Positions 1 to 12,777 of a stretch of 64,000 nt of DNA are shown in pieces; within the stretch, counting starts at the first letter, position 1, and each line of letters begins with the position of its first letter. This DNA comes from Struthio camelus. Taxonomy: Eukaryota > Chordata > Aves > Struthioniformes > Struthionidae. Location: positions 20,650,501-20,714,500 of the forward strand of contig NC_090954.1 in assembly GCF_040807025.1 (NCBI RefSeq), read 5' to 3'. The notes under the pieces are model-generated. The model was not told the DNA's origin and searched no databases. It saw only the letters and a list, made by a program, of their open reading frames with translations. The translations under genes were made by a program, and so were the position numbers.

Positions 1-3000
1 TCATAATGAGACAGAGACTGTAAAGCAGTAACGCTGCTCAAAGGCCTTCAGTATTATTTTACGCTCAGCAGAGAATAACTGCCAACTACTCAAATTCAGT
101 CCCCTTTTGCTAGATGGGATATCATCCAGATCTTACCTGGCATTTCTATCTTAAGCGATTCATTCAAAATATTGATAAGCAGAACAGCGTTGCACCAGCT
201 AGGCAATTGGAACGAGTACTCTGAATATTTGCAAGAAGCAGAAAAGTAAAAACGTCACTGAACTACGTCCATAATAGTAGGAATAAAGTGTGGGGCATGC
301 ACGTAACAGAAATCAGCGTGTTCCACAAGTGACAGCCTGGCACGGCATGATAATACATTCATTATGCTGCACATTTTGGCACAACATTTAGCATCTCTAC
401 TGAGATGCTCTGAAACACAATTTATGACAGACCAAGAGTAGTACTTTATCGTCTTCCCGTTTTCATTTCAAAACCAAGTTGTCTCTTGAGAAATGCAGTG
501 TATTCACATGCTCCATACAATTTTGTTTGGATCAGTGGCATCACATCACTACCTTTTCCACATACAAAATGCAATCTCATATCCAGACTTGAGTGTTCAA
601 TTTGGAAGGCAGTCTGAGTTATCATTCTTACAAAGTATTTCCAAAACGCATGAATTTTCACATACATGTTCAACTCTTCCGTTTGATTTAAGAATGGCTA
701 CACATTCAAGTCGAGAAAAGTTGTCTTTACAGAACAGATTTAATTTATCCTTCCATTTTAGTACTGGTGATGAATTACAAACTTAAAAGCGAGTTTCTCA
801 AAGATAAGTACTAGCAACGCAGCAAAACACATCTTAACGTGTAAAATGCTTTTGATTGTTTCTTTATTGTTACCAGATCAGTCAAAAAAAACAGGCAACT
901 GATAGTTGTGTCTCACTTCCATTAGCAAATCTATTTAGTTAAATGATGTCATTCAACAAAAATCTGCTCAATGATACCACCTCCCAGGTGTCATTCAAGA
1001 TCTGCACATAAGCTGCTTGCATTTGGAGAAAAGTACTAAGTGAGAAATCAGGACATTTAAAGCAAGACAAATGAGAAATAATTTGATCAGACAAGCTCTC
1101 CTCATTACCACACAGTTCTTCTACATAGGACAATGAATTCATAGAAGGGTGATCAATAATGCAGTCCCATCCTGCTCCTGAAGATCAAAGTATGTTTGCT
1201 ACAGCAAAATCAATGCTGCAAAAAGAACATGGGTTCAGTAGAGAAAAGATTATAAATGCTTTCCTTGAATAAAACAACAATCTTACGCCATTATAATTTA
1301 TTCATCAGGATAAGACTCATGAGATGCAATGTCTTGTTTTCAGGAGGATAAAGAGACTAGGGAGTCAAATTTCCCCAAATACATAGTGTTTACATTAATC
1401 TTCACTTTCTTCATGTACATACATCCCAATCCCAACAGTTTCAAAACTTCACAAGCATGATATTCCTTTCTGCATTAACAGAGCTTATGTTACATTAACA
1501 ATGGCCATTTCAGAGGGCAATGTCTTTCCTCTCCTCTAATGCAGCAGAAACAAAGGGGTCACATACACATCTGAAGACAGCAGCACACCTGCTCATAGTA
1601 AATTATAGCTGACAAACAGTAAGAAGCATTGGAAAGACACCTAGAACTGTCAATTGAAATAGGAGAAACTTAAAGCAAAGAAGTTCAACACTTAGAAAAA
1701 ACGTGGCTGAAACCTGTTTAAAGATACTAAGAGTTCATTTAAACTCTTTTCTGTATTAAGTTTGAGAGCTAACGATCTAACAAAAACATTATCACGATCT
1801 AGAGATCTAGTGTAGGCAAGGCAGCATGAACTTTAACTTGACCAGATTCACGTCTGCGCTTAGTACATAATGAAATATTAGATTCGCATTCAGTGTTTGC
1901 ATTTCAAACACTACAGAGGAATATTTAAATAGCCTTTGAAAGTTGACTTACATTTTACTAAAAAGTAAGATTCAAAGCCTGAACCAGAACTAAGCCTCCA
2001 ATCTGCATATAGTCGCACTCAAGTTCAACTTAATATTACTACTCCCTTCAATAGGACCTTTTCATGTTTCAGAAAGAGCAGTTATAATATAATATTTAAT
2101 ATCATAACATTGGCTGTCTTAAAGGGAAGCACACATTTAAGCTTCCCCTTTCTTTGACTGTATTTTAAATTATTTCCTCATTTCAGTTTTCATCATTAAA
2201 GACTGCAGGTTCACTTCTGACTCCCCATTCCCTCATTTTAAAAAAAAGGCACACGCTGAAGAGCAAACATTCCATAAAAAGATGTTATTTCACAGTGTAA
2301 CTCCAAGGCAAGGGACAGCCTGACTGGTATTTGGGACAAATTCAATTTGATATTAGAAGAGATTGCAAGAAATGTGTCAGACTAAGGTTAATGAGCATTT
2401 CCCTCAGACTTTTACAACTGAAAGCATTAAATTATACTAAAAAAAGAAAAAATATGCCCAAGACTTCTCCGCTCTAACCAAATAAAATTCAAATAGTCAA
2501 AAAGAAATCAAAACAGTAAATAAGAGCAGCCTGAGCATAAATAATTCATTTTATATATTCGTTAATTAAACTCAAGTATATTTTTTTGCAAAAAATACCA
2601 CACCAGCAAAATAAATGCACAGCTAAAACAATACATATTATCGACAGCACCTACAAGAGTTTCTTCTACAGCATATTAAATATTGATGCCTTAAGATTTA
2701 ATAGCTGTCTACAAAAGAGAACACGCAAGACTCAAGCAGCTTAGTGTTATTGCTATTAATATCAAAAGGAGTTGTGCAGGCATACCCGCTTTAGACTAAG
2801 AGAACTTTAGAAATAAGTTGATAAGTTCATTAAAGCACTAACTTGCAATAAAGGTGGGTGGTAGGAGAGGTCTAGGTCTCAAGTTCACACCTGACACGTA
2901 AGGCAAGTCATTCTTTTTGTAACAGTCAGTGACCTGGCTTTCCTTCCTAACGCACACAAATACCTTAGAAAATTGTTTTTAAGATAACATATTGTGGCCT

Positions 3001-3705
3001 TATTCAGCCATTTCAAAATCGCAGAGTTACATGCTGTAGATTACTCAAAATAGTCATGCTCCCCTACTCTGAAATAAACCTGTTATAACTTCAAAGCACT
3101 TCTTGAAAACCATGCCTTACAATTGGCTCCCCCTGCGCTTTGAAAACAACTAAAACCAGAACTTTAAGTTGAAATCTCACTAAGGATTTGAAAGGCTGAC
3201 TCCAAGTGCTGCCCACAATAGAATTTTAAATGTCATTTCAACAGGATAACACTGGAATTTGTAATACAAACAACTAGAAAAAGTTCTCCAAATTTTTGAT
3301 GAAGTCATGAGAAAACACAGCTAGAAGTCAGAGCAGAAAGCTGTTACTTTTCTAAACCTAACTGAGAAGACCAAAGTTGCTCATCAGGCTGTTTTCTCCT
3401 TTCAGAAGCAAGGATTGTAAGCCATTTGCTTAGTGCCCCTGTACCTGCAGGTACGGCTTCCTAGCTCCACAGGAGGTAAGCTCACCATATGTTCCTAGAT
3501 CCGTTTTTCTGAGCAGATCTGCAATTTCCTAATAAAGTACTCGTGTATTACTGACTCTGCCCTTTCTTACGCTAAACTCACATCAGCAGCTAACTTGGTG
3601 TGTTCTAGTATTTGGGGTACATTAAGCAGTTAAAGCAAGATACTGAATTTGCGGACAAACTCAACTAAGCAGAAGCAGCAAGATATAGTACAGGGTGGCT
3701 TCTTA

Positions 3706-4020
3706 CCTGAAACTTTGTTTCTGGGCTTCAGATCCACCAATCCAGAATGAAAGGGGATTCGAATGGGGTTTCCTTCTCAGACTTGTCTGTTAAAAGAGAG
3801 CAGCCAATCATCTTCAGCTTGGTGTATCTACTTCTTTCTTGAACGAAATCCCAATTATGTATTCCTAATGCTGTTAGAGAGACAAGGCAACCTACATACC
3901 TTTACCAGTTCAGCAACAACTAAATCAGTGGGGACACCGGATTGGTGGATCTAAGACAAAGAAACTGATTTACAGACAAGAGATTGCTCTTTCCCGGGCC
4001 CTGAATCAACCAATCCAGAA
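3706..4020. repeat. Three-copy short repeat, two copies in one orientation and one inverted
   Basis: A core reading GGATTGGTGGATCT on one strand occurs three times within 315 bp. Copy A is at 3731-3747 on the minus strand, copy B at 3937-3952 on the plus strand, and copy C at 4004-4020 on the minus strand in the variant GGATTGGTTGATT. Similarity between A and B continues about 25-30 bp past the core with small gaps. A and C share a further GC-rich stretch in which most differences are transitions. The A/B pair forms an inverted repeat enclosing about 190 bp, as in a small decayed DNA transposon, but no target-site duplication was confirmed. Family unknown. Confidence 0.5.
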
Positions 4021-4630
4021 CAAACGCTCTTGGGCAACAGCTCGCTTTGCAAAGATTAAGAACGATGAGAAGAAACTACAGGGCAAATCATGAAGCGTAT
4101 GCTAAAGCTTCAACCACCAGCTTATACTTAGCAAGCATGCTCCACGAACTGCTGGGATGTTAATATGCAGGTTTTCAGAACAGACAGTTTCAAAGCATAC
4201 AGTTCTGCTACCTTTGCCACGTACACGCTCTAAAGCATTTTATTGCCATTATTATTTGCCTTTTTCCTGACTCAGGATGTTCTGACTTCCCTTAACTACC
4301 AGCAGCACAAAGATGGAACCTTCAAGACACTTATGATCTGAATGATAGCAAAATTCAATAAAGTTTCAGCATCGTTGTGCCTCTGAAAAAATCTGGAAAT
4401 AGGAGAGAGTAAGATAAGGCATGCTATTCTTGACTGAGATGAGAAAAATCATCCCTTACTCTCTGATCAAGATGAAAAAGGACTTCACGCAGTGCTTTCA
4501 AAGTAACTTTAAAAGTAACACCTAAGAGAAGATGGAGCCTGCAGAAAGCTCATACTGTGCATCTAACAGAACTAGTTATGGAAGCATACCCTAAAGAGGC
4601 TAGACTGTGAGCCGTTAAAAAGTTTGACAT

Positions 4631-4930
4631 TCAGCCTAAAAAATATCTTCCCCTAACAACAGCCAGAAACAGCATCATTCTCTCAAACATAACGCTGCAA
4701 TATCCATAGAAGAATACGCTACCTCCTTCTCTCACACGCTCCCTTTCCTCACCAGCCTCTCCTGAAAATGAATCAAGCATTTCTTTAGCCTCCACAGCAG
4801 TGCCCCATGTATCAAAACGCAAGCAGCTTGGAGAAGGATGGAAGAAACTGCCACTATTCGCAGCTGGGCCAAGTAATTGTGTCGATGAGTACATACGTCC
4901 GTGACTGTCCAGAGCTACCTCAAGAAAGGA
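4631..4930 (-). other. Open reading stretch of about 100 codons, possible unannotated exon
   Basis: One minus-strand frame is open for about 100 codons. Its middle part has balanced, protein-like composition (for example MYSSTQLLGPAANSGSFFH). An AG sits just before this part near 4921 and a usable donor (GCTG|GTGAGG) near 4757, so about 55 codons could be spliced as an exon. The acceptor is poor because a G precedes the AG. I cannot assign it to a family. It lies inside FBXW11 intron 1 in the sense orientation. Chance is a serious alternative at this length. Confidence 0.2.
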
Positions 4931-6900
4931 ATATCTACGTTACGTGCTAATTTTCTGCTTATCAACGGTAAATTAATAGTCTATTACAGAACAACATTTC
5001 AAGGACAAAGCAGCACTTGAGTTCGATGATATGTCCAATCTATGGTTTATAAGGCTGCCAAGTAAAGCGGTAAGATGTTAAGGCATATGACTCAGAAGCA
5101 TAAGACCACAATACAGCTCAGTAACAAGACCACTATCAAAGTTACATAAACGTACTGATTTGCTGAGTAACAACAGAGCCAGCGGGATGTCAGGAGATGC
5201 ACTTCACCATGAAGGCATTCGTTAAAAGTTATTTGGTACTGTTACAACACAGATCTGATTTTTCTCTTGAGAAGTAGTGGAGTGATGGAGGCTACTTGAA
5301 TATCAAGTTTCCCTGATTAGTCGTTTGCTGCCCAGATAGAATTTCTTAAAAGTATCTCTATCAAATACAAGGTGTAATTGTAAGTTAGTAATTTTTGCAC
5401 CGGATAGATTCTGAAGATTTCTGAAGCTGTAAATGTTTTTGTTTGAAGACTTTAAATCAGCAGGACTTAAAAGGCTAAAAGCTTTGAACAAAGCGTCATC
5501 AGGCGAGCCATCTTGACATCAAACGTGCGCCTCAAGAAGAGACAAATAGAAGTTGTCGCAACTTATTTTGCACCAGAATTCAATATGCAAGAATTCTTCA
5601 ACAAAGCTAAACTCAAAACAGCCACATAGTTTGTAAGACTGAATATATAATTGTCTTTCTTCTCTAAATCACTGAATCAACAAAATTTTAAAACTATGCC
5701 ACAGCTAAAAATTGACCCCCACAGCTGTTACCATTTTACACAGAAAGCGCATTGGTCTCTATTCCTAGCAACAGGTGCCTACCTGTGTCTTACGATTTAC
5801 ATCTCTATTTGCACAAAATGCACCCGGGAAGCTGGACTACTCTTTGAGCCCCAGTGAAAACTTCAGTATCTCAGGGTAGGTAGAAGAACAGGGATGCAAC
5901 TTCCTGAGGGGCCCTAGAGTAACAGAGCAGGGAAGAAACAATAAGCCTTCAAACGCTCCCATTGTTAATTTAGCCTTGCATTAGAAGCAAATTAAGTTTC
6001 CAAAAAGAGTCAGTGTTCTTTGTTAGTAAAACACAAAAGGCACTGGGTTACTTTTGCAATATCTGATCTTCGTCACGCACTACTCGTACTGGGAAGCGTG
6101 TGGAAAGTAGTACAGGAAAATGGAGTAGACTGTCAAACGTCACACCGTTGAGACCGAAATATACCTTTGAACTAAGGAAGGAAGGGATTTTCCAGAAAAA
6201 GGGGATTTTCCTTGAACAATGAAGTGCTATCAATACCACGAAAATCGAACTGAAAAAAAATCAGATTATATAACAACAGTGGCATTGAGCTTAAGAAAAC
6301 ATCACCGAAGAAAAAAGCTGGAATGTAAGTGTGTTATTAATCAGCATTAGTTTAAATCATTCCATAAATATTGCCATTTCTCTTCAATTTATTTTCTCCT
6401 TTATAAAATAAATATAAGACTTGCCACAGAGCAGCACTCTTATAACCATCGTCTCTTATTCTCTCCCACACATCATTCTTCTCGTTGGCACATTTGCTGC
6501 AACATCCATTTCATTTCGAACCCATAAAGCTTGCACTACTGCACAAGCACTCAAAGCAGCAGAGCAAGATCTAAGATGAAACTGAAAATGCCAAAGCAAC
6601 AATGACCTCTACACTCTACAGCAATAAAATGTAACGCATCAAAAGACATACATCAAGTTGATTTGACAAGCAGTGAAGGTGTTTTAGAAAACACACGTGA
6701 AATGAAAAGGTACATCCATCCTTCAAATAACATTCCCCGGTCTCTCTAAGGGTACAGCTTATTATAAGTCAGGTTAGTTTACTCTGATAAGGTGCTGGTG
6801 CAATGCTTATCAGTGACCCAAATTTTCAGCAACATTCAACAGCTCTGCTTAAGGGATAAACAATCAGCATGGTCTGAAATGCAGAAATGGCATATGCATA

Positions 6901-6920
6901 TGTAAAATGCATATTTTACA
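6901..6920. repeat. Short hairpin-forming palindrome
   Basis: The arms TGTAAAAT and ATTTTACA are perfect reverse complements separated by GCAT. Just upstream is a second palindrome, CATATGCATATG (6891-6902). Such AT-rich palindromes are common in introns, and no function is claimed. Confidence 0.55.
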
Positions 6921-8701
6921 ACTTTTTAAAGGAGCAACCCAGTAGCATTTTAGAGAGGTCAGCTGGTGTGCATACCAGTGTGCCTGCAGAGATGTGATTT
7001 CATTCCACACTGACACCTGTACACTCGATTTACAAACTTAATTCAGGACCTTACAGTCCCAAACCAGAGTTCACAGGCAACATATTGCCCTGAAAACTAT
7101 CCAGCAGTGCTCACAAACTCAGGAAGTTAATGTGTATCTTTCCGGGAACAAGATGACTTTGCTGTATCTTACTTGCTCAGCATCGTTGCAAAGGCTGGAA
7201 AAAATAATAATTTGAGAAAACTTAACTGAACTGTGAGGCAAAAAAAATCTCAGTATCTCAAACAAGATTTAAAAAGCCTTGGGTGAAACACCAATCTTTC
7301 ATCTCCCGGAGAAACCATAAGTTTCCTACATTAAGCAACTAAAAGCAATTTGGTTTCAGAATTTTCCCTCCAAATGGAACGTCTGCAGTTTTCTTTCATC
7401 TGTATAAACTGAAGGCTGCTGCCATAATAATCACAAGTCAGCATTTGAGATCATTTTTAATTTGTAACCTCTGTTCTACATCTTTGTATTCTCCATGTCC
7501 CTTCTCAGTCCCATTTTCTCACTCATGCTCTTTCTATTATTTCATCTAACCCTTCCCCAAAAGACAGCTTTCCGCAATTCTTTGTCCACTTCCCTCATTT
7601 TATCATCATTCTGCTGGCTCAGAACCGAGTTGTCTAGTTGAATTCGTTTTCTTAAGGTCTTCCTTCCCGTTTTCTGCACCGCTGCCAAAGTCATGGCAAT
7701 CCATTCTCTTTATATCCTCATCCTTCCTCTTACAGGCGCTCTTTGAAACGTGACTGTCAACCTGACAGTCCCTGTCGCTGCGCAGATCTTGCATCCCGTG
7801 CCCCACAGGCTCTCCCGTACCTTCCAAACGGACAATCTAACCCTCACCTCTTTACAGACCCACTCTAGTCATTTCGCCTTTTTCCCTTTTGCATGAAACT
7901 ATCCAGCATCCTAATGGCTGCACATTTACACATCTGACATGCAGCTCTCAGCTCTGCCACTTTAGCAGCTGAAGGTTAGAAAAGATAACTGCAAAACCAA
8001 TAGTTTGCTATCCTGCTGCGAGAAAGCACAACTAGCTAACATACAGGTTTCCAAACATCTTGCTAGTTTTCCATCTACTCTCGGGCTCTAAGAACTATTG
8101 ACAAAACACAGTCATATTTAAGCTAGAATAGTACCTCCCTTGTTTCAGATGCCAATATGATCATTGTTTAAGTCCATCTGTATCTCTATAACTAGAAAAG
8201 TAAACTCTTTGAAGGATTACTCTAAGAACATTTGGGGAAAAAAAGTAGCTGCCTGCTTGGTTAGCAACGACTGAGACAGAGAAGAAAAAAGTCAAAATGT
8301 TTTAGCGCTACTGAGATATATACAGCAGTTATAGTCTTAGTTTCTAAGCAGAACACTAAGACTTATTTTGCACTATAACGCTTTAAATAGTTTGGGGACA
8401 AAACAATCTTCACTTGCAGTAACCCAAGGAACTTCAGGTACTACTGGCACGATTTACTGAAGAAGTTGCTGCTCGTAAGGCATTTATATGTGGAACACTT
8501 TATTCTGAGATTGTTACCTTTTGAATCTGAAGACCCTCAGCTCACACCAAAGTTCTACCAAGAGAAGCAAAGAATTCTGGTAAGATACTCAGTTACAGTT
8601 CTTTGTTTATTGTTTACAAAGGGGCACTGCAACACTTGACACTTTCACAAGGGACAGGTGTTCTAGAGAGTAAATGTAATATGTTAGGAAGAATGTTTTC
8701 C

Positions 8702-8721
8702 ATGTGTGTGTGTGTGTGTGT
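8702..8721. repeat. TG/CA dinucleotide microsatellite
   Basis: About ten TG units lie in FBXW11 intron 1, read directly from the sequence, followed by a short A-run. It is likely to be polymorphic in length. Confidence 0.85.
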
Positions 8722-11700
8722 AAAAAAACTTTAAAATATAAGTTACAATACCACATCAACAAGCGCTTGTCAGTTTTATTCCGAGGCATGGTCTTCCCAT
8801 AACCCTTTCATGCTACTACCACTGAGCAGTATTATATTCAATTCAAACTGCCAGCTCTGCAGCACAGGGATCTATGTTTGTAGAACAGCATGCACATCAA
8901 GGACACAGCAGAAAGACAGATGATAATAAGCTCAGTAAATGAGAATATTAACACACACTTGGCTTCCTGCTTCAGTAACCATGTCCGTTAATAGGTGTCT
9001 GGTGGGCACAAGAGTCTGAGAGCAAAAGACTTGTTTTTATACTATCCGTATCTCATGCTGCACAGTTCATCCCATAAACACGTACCTTTTTATCCTGTTT
9101 GTAAGAACTACATTTTCCTTACTTACGTATTCATTCACAACCACATTAGCACAAACTAAGATGCTAATAGTCCCCTACTTTAAAAGCCTGCTGGTAAAAC
9201 AAATGTACGGTTCAGTGAATCTTTCTAATAGTGAAAAACACAAGGTTTTTACCAAGCATTCAAGACAAATATGAATAATGGGTTGGATGCAACTGAATAT
9301 TATAGATTTACTCCACAATCCAGAATTTGTAGGTAAAAAACAAAACAAAACATTTTTCGCAAATCATTTTTGTTGGTGCTTCACCTTAAAAAAAAAAAAA
9401 GTTTGATTCTTTAAAAGAGTAAAAAGGTTGCAGTTACCCAATTTCACAAAGAAAATCCAAATCAGGGAAAGAAACAGCCTTTTCAATCATTTCAGCTGGT
9501 CCTCCATCTGTTCTGGATTACTTCATTACTACTAGCTTTCTAATAATTTGTCCACTCATACAAAGCATTTAACCAAAACTATGTAAGTACTAAGATATCT
9601 AAACTAATGACAATCCTGTCGGAGAAACTGTTAGTGTAAACATATACCTCCTGCAGTCAACATGCACGTTAAACTTCTAGGCCTCGCACTTCCTGAAATC
9701 ACTTTTACAGGCAAAGGGTATCTTGCCTATAGAGATAGAAATCATCAGCAAATGAAAGCCATGAAGTGTCATAACTAGATCAATTGCTCATCACCAAAGA
9801 TTAAAACCCTGACAACATTAAAAAGGCTAGATGACATGACTTACAAAACCAGAAGATATCCAAAATCTTAAGCTGTCCTAAAAGACACAGCGACTTCAGA
9901 GCACAAGCTGAAACTTCATACGGCAAATGAAAGTTGCCACTTTGAAACCTTAAAATATTTCACTCAGATTCCAGCTAAAAATAGAACAGTTTTATTTCCA
10001 TCACTGATTCTTCTTTAAATAAATGCAAGTGATCTATCCAGTTAAGGAACAGCTCACAGCCAGAAGATCACGTTCTGAAACTCTTGTGTAATTAACATGT
10101 TGACACATTATCTCTTGTTTATCAGTAACTGAGAATTGTATTCTATTTGCTCCTCAGAACTTTTGCATCATTCATTTGCACCTGTATATGCTAGATATTC
10201 ATCCTTGGCATTGGGAGGAAGTGATCGAGTACCAAAAGTGCATAAAATACAATCTCCTGTATCAAAGAGGCATAAAAACATCCTGCTTTTAGTAAACAAA
10301 CACTTGTACCTTCTTTCTTGCAAAAGGATTCTTAAACACAACAGCACTCAAGTCTTGCCTGTTAAGCTCATCCCTGGTTTAGGGAGATTTGTCACTATCA
10401 TTAACAACTGATATCACAGTTTGTATACGATATTGAAATCACTCTATCGATACTACTTCGCTTTCTGCTTTGTTTATTTAAACAAATCTTCCAGAAAATC
10501 TCATCTTCTACAACACGTAAGAGTGCAAAACCTTCTCGGGTCACGTCTTCATTTATGAAGTTCAGTGGAACATTTAAAATAAACTCAAGCGTTTCTATGC
10601 AAGCCTTCACTAAGAAGAAAATTAAATTCAACTACTAGCTACATTTTTACTGAGTATCATTTCCTACGGGAAAATTACAAAATTCATTATTCATCCTATG
10701 AAAATTTTATATTTATGAATTTATCATGAGAGAGGTAAAAATGTTTCTTAAACCTCCTTCTATAGAACACACACCATCTTAGTAACTCCAGTATTTGTCT
10801 TTATGTTAACACATTCTCCAGGATTAGCTGTAAACAGAGGGTACAGTTATCAGTAGTCAAAAGTTATATTTGCTTCTGTTTGTTAGCAATATGGTCAGAA
10901 ATAGAACGGACTTCTAAAATCGGAGAGTGGTTACAAAAAGACAAGCAAGAAAGTTGTAGGAGGCAAACGTACCCTCCAGCCTTCAAATTCTATTTTAGCA
11001 CCTCCTATAACCCACGGCCGAAGAGCATTAGTAACCCTCCATTACAGGAAGGAAAAAAGCCACTAGAACTCACTTTACACAATTAAAAATGTTACAGACA
11101 TCTTTTCTGTAAATGACTTGTTCTGTAACAGACACCTTCACAGATATCACCAGTCATTATTCTTAATGCTGCAGTCCGCTAATATGTGAACAGTTCTGAT
11201 GTCACCAACATTTAGTGCAAGATCATTAAATCAATAGGGATCAAGAAAGCAGGTTCATTAAGAGCAGCTTTTAACCTAGAACTCTCAGTGATCGGAAACA
11301 AACATGAAAGGACTATCTTTTTTTTTTTTTTTAAATCTTTTTTATTATTACTATTTTTGCTTCTTGATAGAACATAACCTTCCAAGAAAGTTCAAGTTTT
11401 TCAGATAAGGTAGTTCAGCAAAAACTATACTGACTGAAAAGCCCATCTCACGTCTTGCCTGAACTCAGCACACCTTCGGAGTGCCTTAAAAGCAATACGA
11501 GAATTTTACCGTCCAGTTCTGCAGTACTGCATGGAATTGCGTATGTAATAGTAAATTATGCTTATGACAAATAAACCAGCAGAAGATGTTTTTGTGATTA
11601 TCCTTACTAGTTTCCAAACTTAATTCTCTTCTTCCTTGAAGACAGCTAACTACACTCTCCTTTAATATTTGGCTAGAAATATAAATTCTCCCTACGTTTA

Positions 11701-12008
11701 AAAAAAAAAAAAAAAAGCTTCCTCATTCTTCCGCTTCCAGTTGGCCACCTCTCCACTAACCTGAATTTAGCGGCATAAACGCTAATTACAGGCTATAACA
11801 AACACACCAATTAGGTTTAGTTAGATAATACTGCGTTTGCTGCATTGAGCCTTTCGTGAAAGCTCCGCTACCGGAGCTGCTGCTGGAAAACATACGTTCG
11901 CCCAGCGCAGGCTCACTCCGCTGTCCCCCAAACAGCCGCCTAAGCAAGAACGCCTGCTGAAGAGCCTAAAACCTTCCGGCTGGAAGTTTTATTTTAAAAA
12001 ATAAAGGC

Positions 12009-12024
12009 GGGGGGGGGGGGGGGG
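12009..12024. repeat. G16 homopolymer at the edge of the FBXW11 CpG island
   Basis: Sixteen consecutive G residues lie on the plus strand, so C residues in the FBXW11 transcript, about 470 nt downstream of the exon 1 donor. A GCA-repeat stretch and GC-rich DNA follow. It is a candidate for quadruplex or slipped structures on the plus strand and prone to assembly length error. Confidence 0.9.
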
Positions 12025-12493
12025 AAGCAGCAGCAGCAGGGCCGCGGCAGCCGCCCGCGCCCTGCACCCTCGCCGGCAGGACGGGCCGGGCCGGGCCGGG
12101 CGCCGCAGGGCCGCGCAGCCCGGGCAGCGGCAGCGGGCGCACCGGCGCCGCCGCGGCGCTTCCGCTCCAGCGTGGGGAGCGCGGCCGCGTCTCCCCCCGG
12201 CACCGGCCTCCGTTTTATTTTTAATTTTGGTTTTTTTTATTCTTTTCTCTTTTTTTCCGCCTCTCTCCGTGGAAGTGCCCTGGGGCAGCGGGCTGCAGCG
12301 GCCGGGGCCGCCGCCGGCGGGGCGGGCAGGGCTGGGGCGGCGCGGCCGCGCCGTGTCACCTCCGCGGCGCGGGGGGGAGGGGGAGGGGGGACCCGGGCCC
12401 GGCGGCGGAGCCCGCGGGGCGCCGCCGGGCCGGGCCGGGCCGGGCCTGCGGCGGGGCGGGGGCGGCGCGGCGCGGGGCCGGGGGGGCACTCAC

Positions 12494-12538
12494 CATCAGC
12501 TCGATGGTCTTGTCCTCGATCACCGAGTCGGGCTCCAT
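12494..12538 (-). CDS. FBXW11: FBXW11 (beta-TrCP2) coding exon 1, N-terminal 15 residues
   Basis: The minus strand reads MEPDSVIEDKTIELM and then meets a good donor (ATG|GTGAGTG, with GT at 12492-12493). This is the N-terminus I know for FBXW11, and it splits after residue 15 in phase 0 as in other vertebrates. The paralogue BTRC begins differently. FBXW11 is the F-box/WD40 substrate receptor of an SCF (SKP1-CUL1-F-box) ubiquitin ligase. It binds phosphorylated DSGxxS degrons, for example in beta-catenin and IkappaB, in cytoplasm and nucleus. Only this exon is present: the dimerisation domain, F-box and WD40 propeller lie beyond the left edge. The start codon sits in a CpG island, as expected for a first exon. 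Alternative cassette inserts after residue 15 known in mammals cannot be judged here. Confidence 0.9.
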
Positions 12539-12656
12539 AGCGGCGGGCAGCTCCGCCGAGGCGCCGCCTCCCTCCCCCCCCCGCGCCCCGCCAGGCCCCG
12601 CCGCGGGCCGCCGCCGCCGCTGCCGCTCGCGCCGTCCGGCCCTCCCCCTACCCGAC

Positions 12657-12676
12657 GCACGCACGCACGCACGCAC
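12657..12676. repeat. GCAC tetranucleotide microsatellite (5 units)
   Basis: Five perfect GCAC units lie in the FBXW11 promoter, about 120 bp upstream of the start codon. The repeat is CpG-containing and of alternating purine-pyrimidine type. Confidence 0.85.
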
Positions 12677-12763
12677 CGCTACGGCGCCCGTAGCGTCACG
12701 GCGCCCGGAAGTGGAAAGGCGCTGCCCGCCGCAGCCCCCCCTTATCACGGCCGCGCCGGGAGA

Positions 12764-12777
12764 ACTACAACTCCCAG
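12764..12777 (+). promoter_or_regulatory. ZNF143/THAP11-type promoter element
   Basis: The sequence ACTACAACTCCCAG matches the conserved core of the ZNF143 (Staf)/THAP11 motif, ACTACAANTCCCAG, in full. This element is typical of CpG-island housekeeping promoters and is often found near divergent start sites. Here it lies about 225 bp upstream of the FBXW11 start codon. Binding in this species is inferred. Confidence 0.8.

Larger units (their letters stand above)
1..12493 (-). other. FBXW11: FBXW11 intron 1 (5' part; continues past left edge)
   Basis: This stretch follows the splice donor of FBXW11 coding exon 1 on the minus strand, so I read it as intron 1. It is mostly AT-rich, with scattered short open frames of the kind expected by chance. 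I looked for the downstream FBXW11 exons known from other vertebrates (the alternative inserts, the D-domain, the F-box and the WD40 exons) and found none, so exon 2 lies beyond the left edge. Contents worth naming are a TG microsatellite at 8702-8721, A- or T-runs at 9388-9400, 11319-11332 and 11700-11716, a three-copy short repeat at 3.7-4.0 kb, an open reading stretch at 4631-4930, and a pyrimidine-rich block at 7.44-7.87 kb. No intact transposable element was recognised. Confidence 0.75.

Noticed and set aside
7505-7612. ATGATGA and CTGA words resembling a C/D snoRNA in FBXW11 intron 1
   Set aside because: The spacing is about 95 nt but the flanks do not pair, and no guide was identified.
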